Below, in pieces: positions 49,940 to 59,856 of a stretch of DNA of 64,000 nt. The position numbers were made by a program, and so were the translations under genes. The stretch is from Petrosia ficiformis (taxonomy: Eukaryota; Porifera; Demospongiae; Haplosclerida; Petrosiidae): positions 3,542,827 to 3,606,826 of the forward strand of contig OX345646.1 in assembly GCA_947044365.1 (NCBI GenBank). The letters are read 5' to 3'. Numbering within the stretch: the stretch's first letter is position 1; every line of letters starts with the position of its first letter. The notes below the pieces were generated by a model. The model was not told the DNA's origin. It worked only from the letters and a program-made list of their open reading frames with translations, and did not search any database.

Positions 49940-50340
49940 TATCTGGTTATACCAGACTATATACATGTACATGTATGCTTGTTATGACCTCCAAATGGGA
50001 ATGGAATTTACATAAACTACTATTACATTGTATAATTATACTCCTTGTTGACATCATGTCAATACACTATTGTATTGTATATTTCATATATTCCTATGTG
50101 ATGTGGTTTCATAACAAAATGTCTTGTGAATCTTCATGTAGTCCATATGCTATTTATTATGATGTATTGTGTGATAGTAATCAACATTATCTAGTAGTTG
50201 ATTATTATATATTAAAATACATTATACTATTAATTTAATATATAAACCCTTTATAAGAAAGGAGTGTTATATGAAAGACACACTCATATCTTGATTTACA
50301 TCGTATAGTAATACACATGTAGAAGTGAATTAATTATAAG
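49940..50340. other. Unassigned AT-rich stretch
   Basis: An open frame of 87 codons from 49975 is hydrophobic and rich in Tyr/Ile/Cys, with no motif. I see no gene. Confidence 0.3.
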
Positions 50341-50655
50341 TGATACAGTAATTAGTAATTAAAAGTGATACAGTAATTAGTAATTGTAAGTGATACAGTA
50401 ATTAGTAATTAAAAGTGATACAGTAATTAGTAATTAAAAATGATACAGTAATTAGTAATTAAAAGTGATACAGTAATTAGTAATTAAAAGTGATACAGTA
50501 ATTAGTAATTATAAGTGATACAGTAATTAGTAATTATAAGTGATACGTAATTATAAGTGATACAGTAATTAGTAATTAAAAGTGATACAGTAATTAGTAA
50601 TTAAAAGTGATACAGTAATTAGTAATTAAAAGTGATACAGTAATTAGTAATTATA
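50341..50655. repeat. 25-bp minisatellite, 12 full copies
   Basis: The unit is TGATACAGTAATTAGTAATT followed by AAAAG or ATAAG. Twelve copies at 25-base spacing, with one shortened unit at 50541-50557. No spacers, so not a CRISPR array. Confidence 0.95.
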
Positions 50656-52430
50656 ATAGGTGATACATCTCTTATTATACACAACACTTTGTCATGAGGG
50701 GTTACTAATGTATAAACAAATTCCCATTCACTAATGATAATAGTACTTACCATTAAGTGAATTCATTTCTTTGATGATAATAGTACTTATGTACATGTAG
50801 TTACCACTATATATATACAATGTATATATACAGGTTAGTTTGTATGTAGTAGTACATGTATAAGTCCTGTGTATATAAAAGTTACTTATACATGTACAAG
50901 TGGTTTATAATATCACTCATTAATTAAGTGATATAATCATTATAATTAAAACATCACTAACAAAGATTTTTTTTTTTACTCAGACTGAATCAGGTTCCAT
51001 TGATCCTCATTCTGATTCCACATCTACTAGTGACAGTCGAATATGTACTATATTATGAGTCTCCTCCCTTTTATCTATACTCAATATTCAAGATGACGTA
51101 CTATACATGTATATAATGGAGAATTATATTATCATATAATTGATGATACTGATGAGGAAGGAGGAGACTATGGAGGATAAGATGTTTCTTCTGATGATCT
51201 AAAGACCATATTGACTCACTGAATATAAATGTAAGTTAATGTAAACATAATTATATAAAATTAACATGTTTGTACATGTATAATGAAATACAAAAGCTCA
51301 CTATTCCTCCATTTTATATTATATACGTAACTAGTTATTCAAGAGGATCAGTAGTATCTATCTCTTCATGAATACCACATTTACTAGTATCACATAACCA
51401 GACTCATCTCAAGTGAGGGGATGGGTCTGGTAAAAGACTATACATCAACTTGTGATGTGCATTCATTAAGCTATAGATGTAAAATTTATGTTTCACTACA
51501 AGCAGGAAGATAGCAAGTCAAGTGCTTGAATGTTTAGTAGTCCAAAGGGCAACACTTACATGTATACCTTTACTTACCTATATAACTTCCACATTTTACA
51601 CAACACAGTCTTCCAACGTACTTAGTTAGACAGACGAGCTTCTAACAAAGTCAAGATACCTATGTACGAGCTAATCTTCAAATCCCAACTTGATACCAAA
51701 CTACTTTCAAACTTCTTTTTTTATGACTCACAAATATAGCACAAATACAGCTTACTTATATACAAAAATCAATAGAAGGTTCTAGAACTAAGAAACATGT
51801 GCACACTAAATTGGATTAAACAGGCCTAGACAAGATACAATAGTGAAAAACCACAAATTAGATCAAAAGTTCAACACATACATTGTATTACAATGCTTGC
51901 ACAAACAAGCCTCAAACAGCCTAATGTATGCTTCGTTAGTGTTAGGAAAGCAGCAAGGCCAGTGTTTAAAAGTCCAGTGGTCAGTGCCAATACCCGCACT
52001 TAGCATCTTTGTCAATTCGATCGCATATAACATTGGATTGGTTACTCCTTTTTAGTAATGGTTAAATCACATTTAATGCGGTGTGTTGTGTAAAAATGTG
52101 GTTGAGAAATATCAAAGGACTTTAACCGTTGAAATGCATGACGTCTTTAAACCTTAATTAATTTTGATGTCTATAGATGTCAATGGGTTATAAGGGTTAA
52201 TGAAAATCAATACTGATTTCTTTTCTTAATTGCAAGGTAATATTTACAAGTACATGTAGTAATTTATTTATTTTGTCCATAGTGACTAGTTTGTAAAGTA
52301 CATGTTCATGTACATGCAATAATAAAGAATGTTACATGTACACATGTACATGAAAAGAACAATACAATATACATGTGTTTCAAATATATACATATACATA
52401 TACATGTACATGTATATGTATATGTATATA
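50656..52430. other. Unassigned DNA with weak exon-like and repeat signals
   Basis: After a long pyrimidine tract and ACTCAG at 50983, a short frame reads TESGSIDPHSDSTSTSDSR before a stop, and 51140-51180 encodes DDTDEEGGDYGG before a stop. Both could be remnants of an acidic protein gene but are too short to call. Bases 51480-51990 contain two diverged blocks like those inside the 35549-36228 element. Confidence 0.3.
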
Positions 52431-53211
52431 CCGTAAAGTCTGGATTTACATTGTAAAGCGCATACGCTTGTAACTGTCAATGGTAAGGAAATATGCGCTT
52501 ATGACTAAACTATACGCCTATAAGAGTAAATATTAATAGTGTGTGTGGTCACGGTCAAGCATCCACATGCAGTATAGTAGTTGACAATGACAGCTGTAGA
52601 GAAAGACTGCCATTCTTTTGTTCCTAACAGCGTAGTTAGAGGACATCATGTATACAAATGTATTTGGACACCTAGTGTTGGAGAAAAATTACCAGTAGTA
52701 ACCGGGGTTGGAAATTTGCATGACAAACATGCTGTTTGTATAAAGAAAGACGGTAAAATAGTTGGTCATGTTCCACGAGGTATATCAAGGACAGCATGGT
52801 ACTTTCTAAATCATAATGGGATAGTCATTTGTGAAATTACAGGCTAAAGAAAGCATGGAGTCTGCCTAGAGGTGCCTTGTACTTGCACATTTTATGTAAA
52901 ACAGAAGATTGTTGATAAATTACAGGATTTATTGACGTCGACCTAACTGAATACTGTTTTATTATTTCAAATAAAATTTTATTGTAAAACACTAATAACT
53001 CAGTTATGAAATAATAGTTGTTTCAAAATGTATAATTATGATAAAATCTGTTTTAATTACGATCCACGTGTTTTAAAGCAAACGTGTTATTTGCGCATGC
53101 GCAAAATCACATGCGCTTAATAAACAATGTTTAATACCAGTAGTGAAGTATGAGCTTAATAATATACGTACGCTTGTAACCCAGGGTGCGCTTAAAAACC
53201 AGACTATACGG
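52431..53211. mobile_element. 781-bp TA-flanked inverted-repeat element carrying a HIRAN ORF
   Basis: The left end CCGTAAAGTCTGGATTTACA and right end reversed CCGTATAGTCTGGTTTTTAA match over the first 15 bases at 14 positions, and both lead into AAGCGCA and CGCTTGTAAC words. TA lies on both sides (52429-52430 and 53212-53213). No transposase is present; the only coding block is the HIRAN-like ORF. A palindromic TGCGCATGCGCA is near 53093. Confidence 0.75.
52581..52946 (+). pseudogene. HIRAN-domain protein with one in-frame stop
   Basis: From ATG at 52581 the frame reads FVPNSVVRGHHVYKCIWTPS, GNLHDKHAVCIKK, IVGHVPRGISRTAWYF and then NGIVICEITG, meets TAA at 52845-52847, and continues in the same frame as RKHGVCLEVPCTCTFYVKQK to a second stop at 52944. 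The downstream part contains the expected LEVPC end of the family, so the first TAA is a single nonsense change or a readthrough site. HIRAN folds bind 3' ends of single-stranded DNA in HLTF-like proteins; here the domain stands alone. At 121 codons with the stop, the protein would be one domain and nothing else. Confidence 0.65.
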
Positions 53212-54850
53212 TATGTAGTGTGCAAATCACATATACAACAAGTACTAACTCAATTATCTGCAAGTACAACCTTACTTTTACAAATTCATGTACATGTACA
53301 TAGTTATACTAATTACTCTGGAATGAGGAAGTATCATATGTTGTTTTCACAGATATTAGAATAGTAAAGATAATAATACACTACAGGTTATACCTATACT
53401 ATATAATATAGTTTGTAGTACTGTATGCTTTATTGTGACATATACATGTACTTTATATATACTAGTCAGTATAGATCAAGATGAAATGAATTAATTATAT
53501 ATATATACATACATACAGGAGTGCATGAAAATGAAATTAATGATAGGGAAGGAGAGGAAACTTGTAAATAATAAGAAAAGCAAACGAGTATTGAGGAAAA
53601 CCTTAATTTGCATTGAAACTCCTGTAACCAACTGAACTTTAAACAATACATTACGTTTTAGCCATAATTAAAGTGTCTATGCTGTTAAAAGATAAGCCTA
53701 ACCACTACTTGTGATAGGGTAACTATTACTGACAAGAAAATAGTAATTGCAGACAATACTGGACAGTAATAATAATTATTATAATTATTACACTGAGATT
53801 ATAATATTTATAAATTATGTGTGTGCTACAACTTAGACTTGAAGTCTCAATGTTGTAGTTGTCCATAAATTACATGTATATACATGTACAATCACACATA
53901 ATAAATATGCACACAAATACAAGTACATGGCATTACATGCACACACTACACTGTAATATTTGCATTTATACATAATGTTAATACTGCAACATAATTATAA
54001 ATGATACCAAGCCACACCCATAAGCTTCCATTCTAACACATCAGTATAAACAGAATTTGAATAGTCAGCCTGTTTGGTTTTGGTTTTGCACATCAGACAT
54101 TATCAATTAATATTAAGTCATTTCTGTAGTTACTCTTCCATACTCTCTTTTACCAATAATAAATTAATCCTCAATAAAATGTTCCTATAGCATTGTTGTA
54201 ATACATGATTAGTACGTACGTGATTTTAAATAAATATACCCACAATTTATGTTTCTTTGCTGGTAGGGTGTTCACAAGCAACATTTGTTTACTTTATTAT
54301 TCTCAAAGTTTGCAGAATTGAAATTCTGATTTTGCTTTGCTGGAAATAAGAGTCATTAATGTAAAACTTAAGGCTGGGCTGATTAATCGCTGAATCAATT
54401 AATCAATCGATATTGAAAGCATCCATACACAAATGTACTAACTACCACAAAACAATCTTGAACACACATTTTTATAGAAATAGTTCATTATACAAATGTA
54501 GCATTAGGTACCTTAGTTAGTTAGTTGACTTCTTGTATAAAATGACTGAATAGTGACTATACATTTAACGTAGAGTAAAACATACACCAGTTGTGAGTAT
54601 TCCCTGGTCATGTGATCTCTTAACTACTGATTCATTGTATCTTGTACATAATAACAAGTATACATGTATGTGTATAATAGGGATGGGCGATTAACCGATT
54701 TTGGCGATTTTTAGCGATATTCAATCAGCACGATAACAGAATGGACTAAAAATGTGCGCACGCAATTATCGTTAGCAAGCGGTTATTACTAGTAATTATT
54801 AATGATTATTAATTATCATGCTCACGTGCTCATGTGGCTTTAGTTTTAAA

Positions 54851-55342
54851 ATGGCTGAAACAGTTCATGGACAGCTCGTTGTCAAAAAGAAAAATACAAA
54901 AAGTATTGTTTGGGAAAGATTTGCTCTTTCAGCTACCGAAGATGGAAAAGTGTTGGAGAACGAGCAGGATAGGCCTATTTGCAGGTTATGTGGCAGGGGC
55001 GTGCAAGCTAAGGGAAGCAACACTACTAATTTATATCAACACTTACGTGAACATCACCCATTGATCTATGCTGAAACAGCACCTAAGCTAGCAAGCAAAA
55101 AAGGTGAATCAAGTAATAGTACGAGCCAAATGACACTAGTTGATACTATAGCTAAATCAGCTAAGTATGGATCACATAGTACACTAGCTAAGGAATTGAA
55201 TAGAGCAGTCACTTACTATATTGCTAAAGATGCTGTACCGATTTCAACAGTTGATAAACCTGGTTTCAGATTGATGGTTTCAAAACTAAATAGCTTTAGA
55301 TTCCCTTGTCATGAATCTTTGCGTGATTCTAAGGGGACATGA
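54851..55342 (+). CDS. hAT transposase, N-terminal part with BED zinc finger
   Basis: From ATG at 54851 (an upstream in-frame ATG at 54818 is possible): SIVWERFALS, then CRLCGRGVQAKGSNTTNLYQ and HLREHHPLIY give the CxxC and HxxxxH of a BED finger. A Ser/Thr linker and the helical YYIAKDAVPISTVDKPGF segment follow, typical of the region before the catalytic core. The expected continuation after KLNS is RYELPSR; instead the frame runs 12 unrelated codons into a stop. So the protein is cut short unless an intron is removed. Confidence 0.8.
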   Translation: MAETVHGQLVVKKKNTKSIVWERFALSATEDGKVLENEQDRPICRLCGRGVQAKGSNTTNLYQHLREHHPLIYAETAPKLASKKGESSNSTSQMTLVDTIAKSAKYGSHSTLAKELNRAVTYYIAKDAVPISTVDKPGFRLMVSKLNSFRFPCHESLRDSKGT

Positions 55343-55520
55343 TATGTAAATATAGCGAAATTATTTTGATAGTAAATAAAGCCAATGATACTTGGTATCC
55401 AGGAAGTGTAATGACTATTCTTCCTGGATACCAAAGTTACTGGCTTTCAGTCAAAAACAGGTTTCCAATTAATTATTAAATTTATATATATATATAATTA
55501 TATATATATATGTATGTACG

Positions 55521-55554
<34 letters not shown>

Positions 55555-55790
55555 TATATGTATGTATGTATGTATGCATGTATGTATGTATATATGCATG
55601 TATGTACGTATATATGTATGTATGTACGTATGTATGTATGTATGTATGTATGTATGTATGTATGTATATTTAAGTGGGGAGCTTAAAATAATAAATAGAT
55701 TATTTAATGATACTCAACTAATAACTGAATATATATATACTATTACAATATCATATATAGTTAATTGTATAGAGAACGCAGTGATTTCAT
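55343..55790. other. Interruption between the two hAT coding blocks
   Basis: AT-rich DNA holding an imperfect hairpin with arms of about 27 bp (55379-55446, arm core CTTGGTATCCAGGAAG) and a TATG microsatellite (55505-55672). No donor before the stop at 55340 fits the frame, so a simple intron is not supported; a nested insertion is likelier. The hairpin may mark one. Confidence 0.55.
55505..55672. repeat. TATG microsatellite
   Basis: About forty TATG steps with TACG and TATATATG variants. It lies inside the hAT element. The Met-Tyr-Val-Cys open frame over it is an artefact. Confidence 0.95.
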
Positions 55791-57230
55791 TGGTATGAAC
55801 TTCCTAGCAGAAAGCACTTTTCAGATTATGAGATTCCTCAATTATACTCGCATGTTAGAGACAATGTAGTTGTACCAACACTTCAACAGGCAAAAGTTTT
55901 TGCTGGTACAACTGATATGTGGACAAGTGGTACATGTGATCCATACATAACATTTACTATTCACTTTATTGACAGTAATTGGGAACTACGATCATTTTGC
56001 TTAGATACTATCCCTTTATATGATGATCATACGGGTCAGAACATAGCAGATGCTACAACCGATATATTAGACAACTGGAAACTTACCAAGGAAAACTTGG
56101 TTGCAATGACTACTGACAGTGGAGCAAATATTGTTGCAGCATTTAGGATAGTTGAAATTCTCCGCATTAGCTGTTTTGGTCACAATTTAGATCTAGCCAT
56201 TAAAAAAGGTCTAAACATTAACCGAGTACAACGTGCATTGTCAAGGTGTCATTCTTTAGTGGAGACGTTTCACCGTAGTTGGAAGAAAACTCGTGATTTA
56301 AGGCATAAGCAAGACCAACTCGACCTTCCACAGCATAAGATCATGGGTGATGTTGCTACACGTTGGAGATCAACTTATGAGATGGTTTCACGCATAAATG
56401 AACAGCAACAGGCTATAAGTGCTGTGTTGGCAGAGGACAGGAAGTACTGGTGTAAAATGCCGACAGATGCTGAATTCGCTGTTCTAGAAACACTGACTGA
56501 TGTTCTCAAGCCCCTATCTTATTTAACAGATGCTCTTGCTTGTGAAAAGCAAGTAACAGCATCTGCAATTTTTCCTGTTTTGAAACACGTGAAAAGTATT
56601 TTGACACCAATTGAAACAGAAAATAGATTAGCAAAGGAAATGAAACAATTAATGTGGTCTGACTTGGAAAACAGGTACACTAATTTTGAGGTATCTGTAG
56701 CTCTCAGTATAGCTTCGTTTTTGGATCCACGGTTTAAAGACAATCACCTACAGAATAAAGAAGAAATAATAGAATTGATTACTGAACAATGCATGGAAAA
56801 CTACTCATCTGTTCATAGTGAGTTCACTGATGCAACATCATCTGCAGGTAGTCAAGAGGATGTTGTTATTCCTCCTGCAAAAAAATTGAAAGGTCTAGCA
56901 GCAGTTTTGAAACACATAGAACAAGAGGATGGATGCCCTTGCCCCTCAAACACACTAACACTTCCTCAGCAATTAGATAAGGAGATCAAGTCTTACCTAG
57001 ATTTTCCAGCTGTGGAACCAGATGCAGACCCCCTCATCTGGTGGAAGGTAGAACATGGTCGATTTCCAGATCTTGCTTACTTAGCGAAAAAATATTTGTG
57101 CATCTGTGGAACAAGCGTACCATCTGAAAGAATGTTCAGCACTGCTGGATATATTGCCAGTCATACTCGTAATCGTTTACTTCCACAAAACGTAAATAAA
57201 TTGGTCTTTCTAGCTCGAAATATTGATTAA
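55791..57230 (+). CDS. hAT transposase, catalytic and dimerisation part
   Basis: The coding match starts at YELPSRKHFSDYEIPQLY (55794) and stays open to 57230; the first ATG is at 55917, inside the catalytic TTDMWTS motif. TTDMWTS carries the first acidic residue, MTTDSGANIV a second, and CFGHNLDLAI is the CxxH/hydrophobic block. A long helical insertion follows. The C-terminus has LIWWKVEHGRFPDLAYLAKK, SVPSERMFSTAG and NRLLPQNVNKLVFLARN, the hAT dimerisation signature. No stop or frameshift is seen in 480 codons, consistent with recent activity or mobilisation by another copy. ORF and termini together identify an Ac/hobo-type element. Confidence 0.9.
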   Translation, partial: WYELPSRKHFSDYEIPQLYSHVRDNVVVPTLQQAKVFAGTTDMWTSGTCDPYITFTIHFIDSNWELRSFCLDTIPLYDDHTGQNIADATTDILDNWKLTKENLVAMTTDSGANIVAAFRIVEILRISCFGHNLDLAIKKGLNINRVQRALSRCHSLVETFHRSWKKTRDLRHKQDQLDLPQHKIMGDVATRWRSTYEMVSRINEQQQAISAVLAEDRKYWCKMPTDAEFAVLETLTDVLKPLSYLTDALACEKQVTASAIFPVLKHVKSILTPIETENRLAKEMKQLMWSDLENRYTNFEVSVALSIASFLDPRFKDNHLQNKEEIIELITEQCMENYSSVHSEFTDATSSAGSQEDVVIPPAKKLKGLAAVLKHIEQEDGCPCPSNTLTLPQQLDKEIKSYLDFPAVEPDADPLIWWKVEHGRFPDLAYLAKKYLCICGTSVPSERMFSTAGYIASHTRNRLLPQNVNKLVFLARNID

Positions 57231-57982
57231 AAACACTTGTCTTAATTTTCTATTTTGTAAACATTCATATATCAGTTAATTCATGTATACATGTATTTTT
57301 TGTAACAGTATTATATTTAAGATTTATATATGTCAATAATCGCAATATTTGTAAATGACAGTAATCGTCTGCTAGATTTTGAAAATCGCCCATCCCTAGT
57401 GTATAATTATACTGATAATACTGAAGAGTATACAGGTACAGCTAGTTATATACCAGACAAAGGATTATTATTAATGATGGATATTATTTAGTAAAATGTG
57501 ATTATTCTCTCTTGTGTATTAGTTGTAGCTTCACAATCTTCATTAGTTAAATATAAGTGTTTGTTTAAACATGTTATACAGTTTTGGTCATCTTTGTGTG
57601 GATGGTCACAATTGTAAACTATTTTTTCTAATTACCAATCTTACTTTTTTCATAGAAGCTGATATTTTATCAGCTCAAGTGAATGTAATTAATGGTATTG
57701 ATGATACCTGTTAATGCAGGAGCTATGATAGTTTATAAGGAGGTGGAAGAGAGAATGACAGAGCCGCAGTAGGTACAGTGAACCTTTCATGTTGTATTGC
57801 TATACCTGTACATGTACATGTACGTATATACTTACATTCGCTTGTTGTAATGACATGTGCTGTATATGATACACATGTGTGTTATTGTCATCAATGTTAC
57901 ATGCATATATACATGTATATGCAATTAACTTTCAACTTCAAACAACCCTTAAACTATATATCTTAGAACTGTTTCAATCAGG

Positions 57983-58188
57983 ATCAAAACCGAAAAAGCA
58001 CAGGAACAAGATTGGATTAAATTAAACTAACCACTTCCACATAACAACCCTACATAAGTATGTGTGTATTCATAGCCAGAGCAAAAGTAAAACACAAAGA
58101 AGTGATACTTATGTGGGGTTGTTATGTGGAAGTGGTTAGATGCTAAGTTACCATCCCAATCTTGTTCCTGTGATTTTTCAGTTTTGAT
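57983..58188. repeat. 206-bp foldback element, copy 2
   Basis: Duplicate of 20309-20514 through the segmental duplication. The arms are unchanged in layout. Confidence 0.75.
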
Positions 58189-59224
58189 ATCCCTACAGAC
58201 ATGTACTATTCCATTTTTTTTAAATGTTTTTTTTTTTTAATATTTGTTATACTGTACATGTCTATGTGTCTAACTTTCAACAACTTCATACACCCTTAAA
58301 CTATCTTAGAACTGTTCCAAACATCGTTAGCGGGCTGATAACTAAGTAGCTACCATATTTAAACTACCATGTTACTACCATGAAAGACTGTGAGCAGACA
58401 TACTCAACAGAGCAGATGGTTGACGTCCAACTTTTTAAACAGTGAATGTGTGTCCTGACTTACCTGCTGGTAATAACTAGCTAGTGTAAGAGCTAGTGTG
58501 GACTAGTTTACATAATTATGTTTGAATATTAGATTATAATGAATATACATGTTTGAAGGGATATAGTATTTCTTATAGTTCTAGTTATACTTACATGTTG
58601 AACTGATGAACTTGTACAACAATGAGTAATTAATAATAATATTGGGTGGCTCCCAAAGTTTAAATGATATTATATATAAGGCTGCTGTTACATCATTGGG
58701 ATTTTTGAATTTGGGAGGGGGTTCCATACCCCACACCCCTCTCTGATATTTCACATTTGCACAATCTCTTTTATTCCCCCTCCTCTGTCATATAAAATGT
58801 CTCTACTGCTTAGAAGTTTCTTGCTTCATGTTACTGGATTTTGAGCTTGCAGATCAGCGAATGAACAATAAAACAAGGCAGAGGTTGCTGTTATAAACAT
58901 CTATTGTAACTACTTTGAGCTAATACTTACATCTAATACTTTGCAAGAGACAATCCAAACAATTTATGATGAGTAAGCAAGTGAATATTTTTTCATTAAA
59001 GAAAGAGAGTATTTGAATACCAAAAAGCAGTATTCGTTTCAGCGCTAGCTCACATATATACATGTACATGTACATGTGTGTACCATATAATTATAATTAT
59101 GACAATATTATCATAATTACATAATTTTCTAAATAATTGTTATACTATAATTATAAACTTATATATATCCGAGCAACAGGAGTGACAAATATTTATCTCT
59201 CTCTCCCTCTCTCCCTCTCTCTCT

Positions 59225-59230
<6 letters not shown>

Positions 59231-59309
<79 letters not shown>
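59231..59309. repeat. CT microsatellite, second copy
   Basis: A pure (CT)n run, preceded by CCCTCTCT-interrupted sequence from 59199. It is about half the length of the copy at 22104. Confidence 0.97.
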
Positions 59310-59312
<3 letters not shown>

Positions 59313-59723
59313 CAGGTTGGTTGTGCCCTGGCATTCAAAAAGAGTTCCCAAAATTGAGGTACATGTAGCTGTTAAACTATTGCGGTTTTTGGATATGATG
59401 AATAATTTCACCTCTGGAATATCATCAGGTAGGTACATGCTCTAGAAGCAACCTCACTGAACCTAGATTTAAACACTTTCATGGTGGGCATACCTCCACA
59501 CCCCCTATGATAATTTGCATCCATACAATACTCCTTCTTCTGTCAGATAAAATTTCTGTTGTAACCATGGTTACAACAGACTATAATGATGAAACAGTAC
59601 AGTATTAGTATAGTACATTGAGTACAATATTGTATAATGTTTAGCTGTAGAATTGTGTTAATATACATTAGTATCACTGTTTATAGATCTAATGTGTTCA
59701 CTTTTATACATGACTACTACATG

Positions 59724-59856
59724 ATAATACACTCCAGACTCCAGACAGATGCTCTTACCAACTGAGCTACCAAGAAGGCAGCTCAGCTGGCAGGGTCCAA
59801 ATCAAACATCTCACTCATACACCTGTGTGAACAGGCTAACTAAACTGGTATACATG
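59724..59856 (-). mobile_element. SINE-like insert with a tRNA-type A box
   Basis: 133 bases absent from copy 1 (between GACTACTACATG and TATGTGTT near 22670). On the minus strand TAGCTCAGTTGG (59769-59758) followed by TAAGAGCATCTGTCTGGAGT is a textbook tRNA D-arm and A box. No B box or complete cloverleaf follows. ACATG at both edges may be the target duplication. Most likely a truncated tRNA-derived SINE. Confidence 0.6.

Larger units (their letters stand above)
54678..57398 (+). mobile_element. hAT transposon, 2.7 kb, recent insertion
   Basis: Inverted ends TAGGGATGGGCGATT are perfect. The target octamer GTGTATAA is perfectly duplicated (54670-54677 and 57399-57406). The empty site GTGTATAATTATACTG is intact in copy 1 at about 19711-19726. 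The element encodes a BED zinc finger and the RNase H-like and dimerisation parts of a hAT transposase on the plus strand, but about 450 bases without coding potential split them. It entered after the segmental duplication. Confidence 0.95.
57399..59723. other. Second copy of the 19.7-22.65 kb segment
   Basis: Includes the exon-like block at 57656-57771 with the 24-nt deletion, the foldback at 57983-58188 and the shorter CT run at 59231-59309. It lacks the 21366-21902 insertion. No additional gene is seen. Confidence 0.6.

Noticed and set aside
50341..50655. Possible CRISPR array (25-bp repeats at regular spacing)
   Set aside because: Units are directly abutting with no unique spacers, and the surroundings are animal-like. 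It is a minisatellite.
50984..51060. Terminal exon encoding TESGSIDPHSDSTSTSDSR
   Set aside because: Good acceptor but only about 24 codons, with no upstream partner exon and no homology in the other unit.
59740..59790. Possible functional tRNA gene on the minus strand
   Set aside because: A box and D arm are good, but no anticodon stem, B box or acceptor-stem pairing follows. Treated as a SINE-like insert.
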